Shown here piece after piece: positions 43,993-53,336 of a stretch of 64,000 bases of DNA (positions are counted from its first letter, which is position 1; each line of letters opens with the position of its first letter). This stretch comes from Brevibacillus massiliensis. GTDB taxonomy: Bacteria; Bacillota; Bacilli; Brevibacillales; Brevibacillaceae. The stretch covers positions 49,895 through 113,894 of the forward strand of contig NZ_HE978541.1 in NCBI RefSeq assembly GCF_000311785.1, in the 5' to 3' direction. The translations under genes and the position numbers were made by a program. The notes under the pieces are model-generated. The model was not told where the DNA came from, ran no database searches, and was given only the letters and a program-made list of their open reading frames with translations.

Positions 43993-46038
43993 TTGTTTTT
44001 GCTGAATACCATACGCAAAAAACTTATATTCACTTTTATCTTGATGGTCATTTTACCTATTTTCATTATCAGCTTTATTTTTTATTCCTCGATGAGCAGC
44101 AAAATAGCCGAAGACTTTAACAAAAGTATTTTGCAAAACATGGGTCAGTTTGACGGCACGTTGAGTGCCCACCTGATCGAGCTGAAAAACAGCGTTACAT
44201 ATCTGGCAGAACAATCGGAATTGAAACATATGGATTCGACGATTCGGGTCTACAAAGATGGAAATCCAGGGCCGGCGCAAGAGATGGAGAAGATCATCGA
44301 AAGGGAATTCGACAGATTCATCAAATCACATCCAGACTACTCGTCGGCGTGGCTGGGAACGGAATACGGCGGGTTTCAGGAATACAAGAACGACGGCAGC
44401 GGAGTGGATAAGGGTTACGATCCCCGTGAGCGCGGCTGGTACAAGGCAGCCAAGGAGAAGTCGGGCACTGCCGTGTTGATCGAGCCGTATCTGTCGATTC
44501 ACAACACGATTGAGGTGACTGCGGCCAGGACGATAACAGATGAATCGGGCAAGGTGATCGGGGTCGCGGCGGTAGCCATGGAACTAGACAAATTCTCGAG
44601 CTTGATGGAAAGCATCAACACGCAAAAGACGGGAAGTCTGCTGCTGGCCTTGCCGGATGGCACGATTCTCACAGATCCCCAGCGTCCGGAACTGAGCTTC
44701 GAGCCAATCTCCAAGCTGGGCATTCCCGAACTGAACGACCTGTCCAGCTTGGCCGACGGTTCGTACGAGATGAATTACAACGGTCAAAAGCACCTGGTCA
44801 ACATCCTGACTTCACCGGTGACAGGCTGGCGCTATATCGGGTTGGTGGAGTCCAAAGAACTGCTTTCCCAGCTCGACTCCTTGCGAAACCTGATCATTAT
44901 CGCAAGCTTGATCATTATCGCGGCGGCTGTTGTGATCGCATACGTGTACGCGAATCGTTTTTCCAAGCCGATCAGGCTTATCACCAGCCATGCGCAAAAG
45001 GTAGCCGCCGGCGACATTACGGAGACGATCTCCTATCGTTCCAAGGACGAGCTCGGCACCTTGACCAAGCACTTTAACGAGATGACTGAAAGCTTGCGTG
45101 AGATTGTCAACCGGGTCAAGGAGACCTCGTCAGAAGTAAAACTATCGGCTGAGAGCGTCATGACCAGCTCGGCCGATGCCTCGCTCGCCTCCAATCAGAT
45201 TGCGGTGACGATGTCGGAAGTCGCGGCAGGGACGAGAGGACAAGTCACCAACATCCAGGAAGGCTCCATCGCGATGGAGGAAATGTCCAATGCCGTTCAG
45301 CGCGTGGCCGAATCGGCGTCTTCCGTGGCGGAACTGGCCGTCTCTACGTCCGAACAGGCCGCTGAGGGTGCGAAGCGCATCGAAAAGTCCGTGATGCAGA
45401 TGAACACGATTCATGAAGTGACGAACGAAACCGTAGAGGTCGTGAACCGCCTGGTCATGCGGACGCAAGAGATTGATCAGGCTCTGGAGACGATTACCAA
45501 CATCGCCGATCAAACCAATTTGCTGGCGCTCAACGCGGCAATCGAGTCTGCGCGGGCCGGCGAGCACGGTCGAGGCTTTGCCGTCGTCGCCGACGAGGTG
45601 CGGAAACTGGCCGAGCAATCGCGGGAATCCGCAAACGAAATCAACGAATTGCTTCGCCAAATCCAGGAAGATACCAGCGCGGCCGTACAGGCGATGGAGA
45701 GAGGACAAGCAGAGTCGAGTCACGGCATGGAAGCCGTGCGCGAAGCGGGAGTGGCGTTCGAACAGATCGTGAAAGGGATCAACGATATTACCTTCCAAAT
45801 GCAAGAAGTGTCTGCTGCATCAGAAGAGATGTCAGCCGGTATCGAAGAAATCAACGCTTCGCTCGAAGAGATCGCCGCTGTCTCCAAGCAGGTGGCGGAC
45901 CAGACCAATGAAACGGCTGCCGCCGCACAGGAGCAGGCAGGAACAATGGATAGGATGACGGCCCTGTCCGATCATATGAAGCTGGTCTCCGAGGAACTGG
46001 AGAATCTCGTCTCGCAATTTAAAACGGAAAAAGACTGA
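43993..46038 (+). CDS. Methyl-accepting chemotaxis protein with a dCache-type sensor
   Basis: A 681-residue chemoreceptor. The first membrane segment spans about residues 10-30. An extracellular double-Cache domain (about 40-280) contains PGWYKAA-like [16 protein letters not shown], a typical amine/amino-acid-binding Cache stretch. A second helix (about 300-322) and a HAMP domain follow. The signalling domain holds the invariant tip [35 protein letters not shown] 43993 follows AGGAGGGGAGAA. It lies just downstream of the ABC/hydrolase operon but behind a terminator. Sensing the same compound is an attractive inference. Confidence 0.93.
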   Translation: MFLLNTIRKKLIFTFILMVILPIFIISFIFYSSMSSKIAEDFNKSILQNMGQFDGTLSAHLIELKNSVTYLAEQSELKHMDSTIRVYKDGNPGPAQEMEKIIEREFDRFIKSHPDYSSAWLGTEYGGFQEYKNDGSGVDKGYDPRERGWYKAAKEKSGTAVLIEPYLSIHNTIEVTAARTITDESGKVIGVAAVAMELDKFSSLMESINTQKTGSLLLALPDGTILTDPQRPELSFEPISKLGIPELNDLSSLADGSYEMNYNGQKHLVNILTSPVTGWRYIGLVESKELLSQLDSLRNLIIIASLIIIAAAVVIAYVYANRFSKPIRLITSHAQKVAAGDITETISYRSKDELGTLTKHFNEMTESLREIVNRVKETSSEVKLSAESVMTSSADASLASNQIAVTMSEVAAGTRGQVTNIQEGSIAMEEMSNAVQRVAESASSVAELAVSTSEQAAEGAKRIEKSVMQMNTIHEVTNETVEVVNRLVMRTQEIDQALETITNIADQTNLLALNAAIESARAGEHGRGFAVVADEVRKLAEQSRESANEINELLRQIQEDTSAAVQAMERGQAESSHGMEAVREAGVAFEQIVKGINDITFQMQEVSAASEEMSAGIEEINASLEEIAAVSKQVADQTNETAAAAQEQAGTMDRMTALSDHMKLVSEELENLVSQFKTEKD

Positions 46039-46045
46039 GGAAATG

Positions 46046-46090
46046 AGCCGATGGCTTCCTTTACGCAGGAAGCGTCGGCTTTTTGCTTTT
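46046..46090 (+). terminator. Rho-independent terminator after the chemoreceptor
   Basis: AGCCGA (46046-46051) with TCGGCT (46075-46080), enclosing GCTTCC/GGAAGC, followed by TTTTTGCTTTTT. Confidence 0.9.
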
Positions 46091-46180
46091 TGACGCATGG
46101 GCGATGTCGGGCTTGTCCTATCGTTGTAAGATGTAAGAAAAACCTCGCTGCGCGATCTAATGAAGGAAGGGGGGAGAAGG

Positions 46181-46717
46181 TTGGAGAGTGCAGAGATCAG
46201 TTTGGCCAAAACAACAGAGGCCCAGTTTGAAGAACTGCTGAAGGACTATCTGCAGAAAGTGCTGCGCCTTGTTTATTCCATCGTGAAAGACCGCAACCTG
46301 GCAGAAGATATCACGCAGGAAGTCTTTTTAAAAGCGTTTCGAAGCATGCCGTCCTTTCGCGGGGAGAGCTCGCTGAAGACGTGGATCTACCGAATTGCCG
46401 CAAACGAGGCGAAGAAGCACGTCAGATCCTGGTCGTTCCGCCATCTCTTCTTCCGTGCCGAGGTAGATGCCGGGGTGGCGGAGGATGCGCAAGCGACGAT
46501 CTTGAAAAACGACCAGCGACACCAATTTGCAAGATTGGTCATGAGGCTTCCGGGCACGTACCGTCAAGTCATCATCCTTCATTACTATGAGGAGCTGTCG
46601 ATAGAGGAAGTCGCGGAGGTGCTCGGGACGACGGCGGGAGGAGTATACACCAAGCTGCACAGAGCTCGCAAAAAGCTGAAAGAACTGCTGGAAAAGGAGG
46701 GGGCAGAATGGATTTAG
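46181..46717 (+). CDS. ECF-type RNA polymerase sigma factor
   Basis: A 178-residue sigma-70-family protein with region 2 (YSIVKDRNLAEDITQEVFLKAFRSMPSFRGESSLKTWIYRIAANEAK) and region 4 (LHYYEELSIEEVAEVLGTTAGGVYTKLHRARKKLKE). TTG 46181 is preferred, as AGGGGGGAG lies just upstream; ATG 46160 has no ribosome binding site. The overlapping downstream gene encodes its probable anti-sigma factor. Confidence 0.9.
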   Translation: MESAEISLAKTTEAQFEELLKDYLQKVLRLVYSIVKDRNLAEDITQEVFLKAFRSMPSFRGESSLKTWIYRIAANEAKKHVRSWSFRHLFFRAEVDAGVAEDAQATILKNDQRHQFARLVMRLPGTYRQVIILHYYEELSIEEVAEVLGTTAGGVYTKLHRARKKLKELLEKEGAEWI

Positions 46718-47808
46718 AAAGAATGCTGCAACAGTTCAAACAGACGGCGGATGAAACGATTTTTCGAGACATCCGTGACACGACGGCACTGGAGAAGCGA
46801 ATTCGCAGCAAGCTGCGGGAGCAGAAAAAAAGCAGATTGGGGAAGGCCTGGCCTGCCGGCATAGCGGCAGCCGCAGCTCTGATCTGTTTCCTCTGGCTGC
46901 CGGGGTCTATCGTGGAGAGCCCGACTGATCCTGGCCGCCCGGCTGTTCCCGGAGCAATCCATGGCGGCGGATGGGCCCCTCCAAGCGATCAGGAAATCGC
47001 GGAAAAGGTAGACGAGTTAAAGCAGCAGATGCAGATCGGGATGACACAGGAACAGGTAAAAGAACTGCTCGGCCCTCCTGACTATGTGGTCCAGCGTGAA
47101 AGCGGCGATATCGAAAAAGCAAACGAATTCTGGAACTACAGCTATTTTAAACAAACGGGATATGAACCGGCCCAGTCAGGTTTCACAGTAGACGAGGAGG
47201 GTCTTCGCACGAGAAAGGTGGGCGCCAACCTGTTCCTTTCCTGGACCTGGAAAGAACAGAAGCTTCACCAGTTTTCTCTCTCCTATGCCAAAGGAAAAGA
47301 TGTGATGCTTTATTCGGTCAATCCGGACGGCACTGTAAAAGAGGAGAATCTCACACACGCCAGCCCGGAGGAGACAGTAGAGCGCGGCCCCTTCACCCTG
47401 GATTTGCAGGATGGGCAGAAACAAAGATACGAAGAGTTCGCCAAAACGAAACAGGATAAGGCGCTTGACGGCCTTGCGCCGCTCGATATCATCAAAATGT
47501 ACTATTACGCCAAGGAGATGGCCGATTACGAGACGCAGTACGCGCTCTACTACCAGGATCACGAAACTGAAATCCCGTCTCGGCAGGAATTTTTGCAGGA
47601 TCTGAAGACAGATACGGTTGGGGCAGAAAACAGCCGTGCGTTTATCAAAGAGCTGCGGGAGCACGGGAAGCAGTACTCGATCAATCGGCACGATGAGAAC
47701 AGGGCGGTAGTGTGGATCCGGTTTGATAATAAGCGAAAACCGCTTGGCTTTCAGTTGAAAAAGACACCAAACGGCGTTTGGAAAGTGTGCTGGCTGCCGA
47801 TTCAATAG
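46708..47808 (+). CDS. Probable membrane-bound anti-sigma factor
   Basis: A 366-residue protein with a short cytosolic N terminus (about 45 residues), one membrane helix (AGIAAAAALICFLWLPG, about 50-66) and a large outer domain. The outer part contains QMQIGMTQEQVKELLGPPDYVV, which resembles the BamE/SmpA-type motif. It overlaps the sigma gene by 10 bp, the usual sigma/anti-sigma arrangement. No zinc-type anti-sigma motif (HxxxCxxC) is visible, so the assignment rests on topology and context. Confidence 0.7.
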   Translation: MDLERMLQQFKQTADETIFRDIRDTTALEKRIRSKLREQKKSRLGKAWPAGIAAAAALICFLWLPGSIVESPTDPGRPAVPGAIHGGGWAPPSDQEIAEKVDELKQQMQIGMTQEQVKELLGPPDYVVQRESGDIEKANEFWNYSYFKQTGYEPAQSGFTVDEEGLRTRKVGANLFLSWTWKEQKLHQFSLSYAKGKDVMLYSVNPDGTVKEENLTHASPEETVERGPFTLDLQDGQKQRYEEFAKTKQDKALDGLAPLDIIKMYYYAKEMADYETQYALYYQDHETEIPSRQEFLQDLKTDTVGAENSRAFIKELREHGKQYSINRHDENRAVVWIRFDNKRKPLGFQLKKTPNGVWKVCWLPIQ

Positions 47809-47913
47809 GGGAGGGAAGGAATGTTCATTCTGTTCATTGGGCAGTTCAAAATGGGATTCGCGAACAAGGGGAACGTTTCACATCAAGCAGCTTGATTAAG
47901 TAAAAATAAGAAT

Positions 47914-47945
47914 AGAGGAGGGATCGTGAAGCGATTCCCTTCTCT
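47914..47945 (-). terminator. Terminator for the minus-strand sigma/anti-sigma relic
   Basis: A hairpin formed by AGAGGAGGGATCG and its partner CGATTCCCTTCTCT. Read on the minus strand it runs into ATTCTTATTTTTACTT. It lies right after the stop of the decayed anti-sigma gene. A second small dyad, ATCAAG-CAG-CTTGAT, is at 47882-47896. Confidence 0.55.
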
Positions 47946-48721
47946 ACTGAAGTAATCTGGCGATAGCTGGAATCTGCTCTTCAGTTAATTTTCCATAGAT
48001 GTCGAGCATAACGTTGTCAGACAGCCATTCGAGCCGGGCTCCGCCTTCCGTATATAGAACCGAGACTCCGTTTGCCCCGTTAATATCGACATCCTTGATG
48101 ATTCCCGATGCCTCGTTGATCGTGGTTCGCCAACCAGTACTATTTTCAGCTAGACTTCGTTGGTCACAACAAATAGGTCTTCCTCGTTATTCTTATATTC
48201 AATTCTCAGTTTGCGATCTTCCCATCCGCATCCCGGTAGAGTTTCACCTGAAATTCAGAAAATCCTTCGGGAATGTATCCCACCCGGATCAACGGAGTTT
48301 GACCCCGCAACCGTTTCCTGATCTCTTTGTAGGACATTTCTTCCAAGTAGCGGAGGACCAAAACGATCCGGTATTCGACTTTTAGCTCGTATAGCGTTTC
48401 GACCCGTGATTCGTTTCGCAGCATGTTTTCTACGATTTCATCTGTTGAATCAGGAAAGTCGCGTGGCTGTTCGTTTTCTTCATAAATCATAACGGAGTCA
48501 AGATCGGAAACCTGACGATACTTTTTGTTTTTCCTGATGATATCGAAGGGGGCATTGCGGGCCACTTGTTTGAGCCAGGAATATGCTGCTGGATGCAGTG
48601 ATAGCTGACCGTCAAAAACGAATATGGGGTCCACACCAAACTCGCCCACTTCCCTTATCGAAAAACGCTGAAGGAATTCGACTTTTCTTTCCAATCCAGC
48701 ATAGACGAACAAATGGTGCAA
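47944..48721 (-). pseudogene. Decayed ECF sigma factor fused to an anti-sigma (DUF4367-like) remnant
   Basis: On the minus strand, AAYSWLKQVARNAPFDIIRKNKKYRQVSDLDSV and LYELKVEYRIVLVLRYLEEMSYKEI are regions 2 to 4 of an ECF sigma factor. The N terminus is replaced by unrelated residues. The frame then runs directly into IRVGYIPEGFSEFQVKLYRDADGK, an anti-sigma outer-domain piece, without the rest of either protein. After a stop near 48150 another frame gives ASGIIKDVDINGANGVSVLYTEGGARLEWLSDNVMLDIYGKLTEEQ up to a stop at 47944. It is a broken sigma/anti-sigma pair, distinct from the intact pair at 46181-47808. Confidence 0.75.
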
Positions 48722-48743
48722 AATATTAGAGGGGGATCATCTT

Positions 48744-48882
48744 GTTAAAGTAACCAGAGGAGAATGTGGAGAACTGATGGGCGTTCAGATCCTTGCGACA
48801 GCTATTTTGGATTTGGATAGACTCTTGCACCATTCTCACATTGTCAACATTAGAGGGAATAGTTACCATCTTGTGAAAAGAT
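48744..48882 (+). pseudogene. IS21-family IstB C-terminal fragment
   Basis: The frame reads TRGECGELMGVQILATAILDLDRLLHHSHIVNIRGNSYHLVKR and stops. This is the C terminus of an IstB helper ATPase, with a two-residue duplication near LDLDRL. The rest of the gene is missing to the left, where the decayed sigma gene begins. The DNA just after it (to about 48985) resembles an IS21 end (GGGTCAATTCTAAACC). Confidence 0.65.
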
Positions 48883-48969
48883 GAGGACTGGGGCCTACGG
48901 CTCGTTTTCTGCCATAAAATTAAAAATTTCCGGGTGGGTCAATTCTAAACCGGCGTCGGTGGTTCAAAA

Positions 48970-49154
48970 TAAAGTCGGCGTTGACTGTTTTTATGATTCG
49001 GGTATTTTCTAGAAAGAGACGCACTGCTTTGTTCCAATCCGAGCGATTCGCATACTTCTTTGCGGTTCTTCAGTTAATACCAATTTGCTCTGCAATCGGG
49101 AATGGATTAATCTTTCACATCTCGTAAGTATTTGATATAGTGTTGTTGGGCCAT
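48970..49154 (-). pseudogene. IS21-family IstA N-terminal fragment
   Basis: The minus-strand frame MAQQHYIKYLRDVKD from ATG at 49154 hits a stop. A second frame continues PIAEQIGIN-stop-RTAKKYANRSDWNKAVRL, which is the helix-turn-helix start of an IstA transposase with TGG changed to TGA and one frameshift. The catalytic domain is gone. Confidence 0.6.
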
Positions 49155-49356
49155 TGCCAGCATTCCTTTTATCCTCTCCTATCTGTTTGGCCAAATAGAA
49201 GAGTTAGAGGGTTATTTAGTTAGCTGGCAAGGCTTTTTTCATTTTCGGAAAAGGTCTGCACTTTTCGTTTTCCAATGTGTGTACTTTTATTTTGCAAACA
49301 CAGAGGGGTAACGAATAGCAGTTATTTGGATAGGAAATTCTTAGAATACAAAGGAC

Positions 49357-49384
49357 TTGTCAACGTTATGGTATTAATTATAAT
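49357..49384 (+). promoter_or_regulatory. Sigma-A promoter of a small hypothetical gene
   Basis: TTGTCA (49357-49362), 16 bp and a perfect TATAAT (49379-49384), 36 bp before the GTG start. Confidence 0.65.
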
Positions 49385-49419
49385 ATCTACAACAATTTCA
49401 ACTAAGGGGTGGCTTAAAG

Positions 49420-49704
49420 GTGTTTAAGATTGGACCCAAATGGATGAAACCGGCGTTTGATCAACGTTTTATTGACATGGCGAGACAGTCAAGTGATCTT
49501 CTTGAAGTTGAGCCGCTTCAAGCTAGGCTTAGGGAACTTGATCAGAGGTTGAAAGCGGAATTATCTGAAGAGCAGTATAAGCTCGTTCTAGAATGGGAAG
49601 AACTTAATAATACTCGAACTACTATAGAAAAAGAGTGGTTATATTTTGCAGGTTGCAAAGATGGGATTCAGTTATTGCGTGATTTAATGTCAACATCAAT
49701 CTAA
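49420..49704 (+). CDS. Small hypothetical protein, 94 residues
   Basis: The frame has a GTG start, an AAGGGGTGG ribosome binding site and a good promoter, and it lies among IS relics. The product is mostly helical and charged (LQARLRELDQRLKAELSEEQYKLVLEWEELNNTRTTIEKEW), with one Cys and no membrane helix or signal peptide. I do not recognise the family. Composition resembles small cytosolic or prophage-type proteins of Bacillales. Confidence 0.6.
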   Translation: MFKIGPKWMKPAFDQRFIDMARQSSDLLEVEPLQARLRELDQRLKAELSEEQYKLVLEWEELNNTRTTIEKEWLYFAGCKDGIQLLRDLMSTSI

Positions 49705-49783
49705 AAATCTTCAAAATCATCAATTGGAATTTCCCCATTTCCAGGGACCAACAAGTCCCTAATTTGGAGGCTGCCCTTTTTCG

Positions 49784-50438
49784 TCAGGAATTTCTGCTCT
49801 GAAGAATCCATCTTTTTTCTTTTCTTTGATTCGGTAACTTTCTCCCTTTATATTTACTGTACTTGCGTTGTGCAAAAGTCGGTCTAAAAATTGCTGTAGC
49901 CGATACAGAATCTCCAAATATTTCGCCCCACATGCCGAAGGATTTGTTTGACGTTAGAATAATTGCGCTTTCTCGTATCTTTCTACGACAATTTGAAAAA
50001 AGAAATGCTGTAGCGGTTTCATCCATTTTACGGTACCCAATTTCATCAATAATCAAGAGATCTGGCTTTGTAAAGAGACCTAGTTCACGGCGTATCGTTC
50101 GGCGTGCTTCTTGTAAACTTGTACCAGGTCATGAGCTGTAATAAAGTAAACAGAGTATCGTTTCGAAATAGCTTCCATTGCCAAGGCGACAGCTAAATAA
50201 GTTTTCCCAAATTATTCGAGTCCGTATATATCGATCATTTTTGGCGATGAAACCAGTGATCATTCGAAACCTTTCGAATATGCTTTTCGAGATATTCATA
50301 GGGAGTAGAATTCCCCCTTTTCAAGGCTTCTTTTTGAAGACGAAGTATAGGCACTTCATGTGTTGTACCATGAATTCGAACATTTGCAACCGTTATCAAG
50401 CCAGTGACGAACCTGCTGATTTAGCTCATTTAGGCCGG
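49784..50438 (-). mobile_element. Decayed IS21-family element: IstA C terminus followed by IstB
   Basis: Reading the minus strand from 50438, LNELNQQVRHWLD and, one frame on, VANVRIHGTTHEVPILRLQKEALKRG are the end of an IstA transposase (to about 50313). From about 50230 to 49784 comes IstB: FGKTYLAVALAMEAISKRYSVYFITAHDLVQVYKKHAERY, then LLIIDEIGYRKMDETATAFLF and IILTSNKSFGMWGEIFGDSVSATAI. Several stops and frameshifts interrupt it, and the P-loop is damaged. It cannot be active. Confidence 0.75.
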
Positions 50439-50518
50439 TGAATGTTCTGATACGTGGCCAGAAATTTTTTCTTATTTATGCGATATGCCGTTCTCGACCT
50501 TTCCCTTCTCCTGAAGAA

Positions 50519-51085
50519 TATGTAGTCAAACGCCGAAAAGAACGCAAGCTGGAACGTGCGGAAAGCCGACTCGAACACCCCGGCGGCGAGGCACAGGTTG
50601 ATTTTGGTACAGCTGCGCCAGATACCGTGCTGCTCAAGGTGAAATGGGACGAGATCGAGGTTTTGTCGGGCGACAGAGAGTACCGACACCTGGAGCATGT
50701 GATGGAAGCCTACGAGACGATTGCGTTCCATGACCGCTCGCAATACCTGCTTGGAGTCCTCCAAGCGGAACTAGGGGCCGAGAAATATCCAGGATTCGCA
50801 GGCTCCTGAAAAAAGCCCGGGTTCCACAAATGAAGACATTAGAGGATTATGATTTCGGAACGGTTACATTCCCAGCACATTGCAGCCGTGAGCTTCTAAC
50901 GGACCTGGCATTTCTCGAGCGGAAAGAGAACGTGATTCTTGAGTTTGGCCAGTGGAACACGGTGTTTGGAGATGCCAGTCTGACAGCAGCACTCGTGGAC
51001 CGGCTCGTCCACCACGCATACGTCCTGGCTTTCACTGGCGAGTGCTACATGCTACGAAATGCGCTATCCGGAGTAGAAAGCATCA
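50519..51085 (+). mobile_element. Decayed second IS21-family element: IstA piece fused to a deleted IstB
   Basis: Plus-strand residues VKRRKERKLERAESRLEHPGGEAQVDFGTA are the start of an IstA catalytic domain (about 50525-50620). They are joined in frame to IstB: LSGDREYRHLEHVMEAYETIAFHDRSQYLLGVLQAE (about 50650-50775). After a frameshift comes LKTLEDYDF-like text, and CSRELLTDLAFLERKENV joins straight to ILEFGQWNTVFGDASLTAALVDRLVHHAYVLAFTGECYMLRNALSG. The stretch holding Walker A and B is deleted. It differs in sequence from the minus-strand IS21 relic, so at least two elements landed here. Confidence 0.75.
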
Positions 51086-51254
51086 TAATCTTCAGCATTG
51101 GCCGTGTCTATGTACAAATCCGCAGCGATTCTCTGTATTTTTAACTTGCGAAAAACACACAAAAATCTTTGGCAGACCCTAAAAAAGAGCACATGGATAG
51201 TTTTAGCGGAAGGCTGAACCAAACGCTCCTTACGGGTATTTCGGGAAGGTATAT

Positions 51255-51515
51255 TTAATCTTTATGGGGGTTTGTGTATTCTTTCTCTTCCTTTTCAATT
51301 TCTACTTCCACTCTTCTAACTAGTTCTGATGGTTTGATTTGCAGCGCTTTAGACAAGGCAAATAAGGTGGGCAGGGTTGGATGGTGAATTCCTCGTTCTA
51401 ACATGGAGATATATGTTCGATCTAGTTCACTTTCTGTTGCAAGTTCTAATTGACTAATTTTCTTTTCAACTCTTACGGCTTTCAGAACTTTGGCAAAAGA
51501 CAGTTCTATTGACAT
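51255..51515 (-). CDS. XRE-family transcriptional regulator (86 residues)
   Basis: A small helix-turn-helix protein: LSFAKVLKAVRVEKKISQLELATESELDRTYISMLERGIHHPTLPTLFALSKALQIKPSELV, with a Lys/Glu-rich tail. The start at 51515 has GGGGGG upstream on the minus strand. A dyad (TATCC-TAC...GTA...GGATA, 51539-51561) in its promoter region may be its operator. DNA around it is AT-rich. Confidence 0.88.
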   Translation of the reverse strand: MSIELSFAKVLKAVRVEKKISQLELATESELDRTYISMLERGIHHPTLPTLFALSKALQIKPSELVRRVEVEIEKEEKEYTNPHKD

Positions 51516-51783
51516 GATTTCCCCCCTTGAAATTCTAGTATCCTACCAGAGTAGGGGGATATTCAACGGAGTATACTCTACATTTTTATTTATTTCCAAG
51601 TACTTTCTGTGATATTATTGAAACAACAGGGATCTACAATTTTTTACATAAGTCTGTCGAATTATACATAATACATTTCATGTCTCAAAAATGAAGGGCA
51701 ACGGAAATAAGTGGTGAAAACAATAGACATGCTGTATCACATCGCTCTTCGAGGACTTTTTTAAGATAGAGAGAGGGGAAATA

Positions 51784-52236
51784 TTGAAAGGGTCAAAAGT
51801 TACGAATGAATTTTTGAAACGAATGAATATAGAAACAAGTGATTCGGCAATTGATTTAAACAAGATTGTAAGAAAGATGTTAACAAATTACGTGGATATA
51901 CTCTTCAAAGAAAGATTTTCCGATAAGTATGAACTTCTATGTTGTTTGGATACTAATGGACGTTTTATTTACATTTGTCCAAATCATATTAATGTAATGG
52001 GATTTTACCCAGAGGAATTATGTGGGATGAATGGCTTTGAAATCATTCATCCAGAGGATGTGAACAGAATGAATGAATTTTTAATTGAAATGCTAAATTC
52101 TAAACAACCAAAAGTAGTGATCTATCGTATCAACCATAAATTGGGACATTGGCTAACCATGAAAAGTATTTGCACACCGTACATTATTGATGGTGAAGTA
52201 GCAGCGATGATTAATTTTTCGAATAGGTGTTATTAA
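51784..52236 (+). CDS. Stand-alone PAS domain protein
   Basis: A 150-residue protein with an N-terminal helical segment (1-45) and one PAS fold: CCLDTNGRFIYICPNHINVMGFYPEELCGMNGFEIIHPEDVNRM, ending in a PAC-like strand. No output domain follows. TTG 51784 has AGAGAGGGGAA upstream. It might signal by binding a partner or be the surviving sensor of a larger protein. Strongly AT-rich compared with genes before 49 kb. Confidence 0.75.
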   Translation: MKGSKVTNEFLKRMNIETSDSAIDLNKIVRKMLTNYVDILFKERFSDKYELLCCLDTNGRFIYICPNHINVMGFYPEELCGMNGFEIIHPEDVNRMNEFLIEMLNSKQPKVVIYRINHKLGHWLTMKSICTPYIIDGEVAAMINFSNRCY

Positions 52237-52246
52237 TATCTGTTAA

Positions 52247-52612
52247 CTACTTCTTTTTCAATTCGTGTAATGTCTTGATAAACGCCAAAATGGCTTTTTT
52301 ATCGTCAGATGTTAAATTGAGTTGTTCGCCCATGAATTTTAAAGGGTATTTTTGAATTACTTCATCTAAAGGAATCGAAGCCACGTCTTTCAAAAACTCT
52401 TTTTCCAGAAAATTTAATTCTGAATCGCTACGACCAAGTAAATAGTCAATTGAAACACCATATAAATCAGACATTTTTTTTAAAAGTTCATTGCTTGGCT
52501 GAACATGATTGTTTTCATAATGAGAGTATCGAGCACGGGAAATACCAAGTTGCTCCGCAATTTGCTTTTGAGTTCTATTTCCTCTTAATTTAACTAAACG
52601 TTCACCTAACAC
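52247..52612 (-). CDS. XRE-family transcriptional regulator (121 residues)
   Basis: An N-terminal helix-turn-helix (LGERLVKLRGNRTQKQIAEQLGISRARYSHYENNHVQPSNELLKKMSDLYGVSIDYLLGR) is followed by a C-terminal helical part resembling SinR/phage-type repressors. GTG 52612 has AAGGAG 8 bp upstream, which is better than the longer GTG 52630 start. It is convergent with the PAS gene. Confidence 0.88.
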   Translation of the reverse strand: MLGERLVKLRGNRTQKQIAEQLGISRARYSHYENNHVQPSNELLKKMSDLYGVSIDYLLGRSDSELNFLEKEFLKDVASIPLDEVIQKYPLKFMGEQLNLTSDDKKAILAFIKTLHELKKK

Positions 52613-52846
52613 TCGTAACACTCCTTCCACACTTTTACATTATACGATAGTACATCTTAAATTTAAAAGATAATTTTTTTATCATTGACGATAAGAAATT
52701 TATCTTTTATAGTTAGGAAAGATCTGCAAATGTATTCTCGATATTCCCATTTCACAGGAAAACCTATTGAAAAAGTAGGGATGTAAATCTTTAATGATGT
52801 AGTGCTTTTGGCGCTAAGTCCCGAATCAAACCACGGGAGGAATTCG

Positions 52847-53206
52847 ATGGCAAGAGTATTAATTGCTGAAGACCATCCTACTGTTCGTATGTTGATTTCA
52901 GAACTTGTGACAAATTCCGGACACGAGGTTGTATCCGAAGTGGGCAATGGATTAGAGGCGTTACATTCCTATTTTGTCACGAAGCCTGATTTGATGATTG
53001 TTGATTATCAAATGCCCTGTATGGATGGGATTTCTTTAATAGAAGAAGTTTTGAAAATCGATTCTGGTGTCAAGGTTATGGTGTGTTCAGCTGCTATTGA
53101 TCAGAAAGAAATTCGATCGAGGATTAACAAAAACATCCCTGTTGTTACAAAGCCCTTTGATAACGATAAATTTGTTACATCGATGTTGTTTGCATTAATG
53201 GGTTAA
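52847..53206 (+). CDS. Single-domain response regulator (CheY-like)
   Basis: A 119-residue receiver domain: VLIAEDHPTVR (acidic pocket), LMIVDYQMPCMDG with phospho-acceptor Asp, MVCSAA and the late VTKPF with conserved Lys. There is no output domain. GGGAGG lies upstream of ATG 52847. It lies before a FapA-type protein and a broken HD-GYP gene, so a sensory or motility-related role is likely. Confidence 0.92.
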   Translation: MARVLIAEDHPTVRMLISELVTNSGHEVVSEVGNGLEALHSYFVTKPDLMIVDYQMPCMDGISLIEEVLKIDSGVKVMVCSAAIDQKEIRSRINKNIPVVTKPFDNDKFVTSMLFALMG

Positions 53207-53336
53207 TCGAGAAGATTAAGGAGAGTTGGTCAATTCTTAAGATATTGGAGGTCCGATCAATTGAAGTAACAAATTCGATTCTATATATGCTAATTGTATT
53301 CTTACAAATGTTACATTTCATTGTGGGGTGGTTCCT

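Noticed and set aside
47999-48385. 128-codon plus-strand frame opposite the decayed sigma/anti-sigma region
   Set aside because: The minus strand shows clear sigma and anti-sigma residues; the plus frame is a shadow with no ribosome binding site.
49863-50441. Two plus-strand frames of 92 and 87 codons
   Set aside because: Both are antisense to the recognisable IstA/IstB remnants on the minus strand.
52790-52846. Possible cyclic-di-GMP riboswitch before the CheY-like gene
   Set aside because: The region is too short and lacks the conserved GEMM core sequences.
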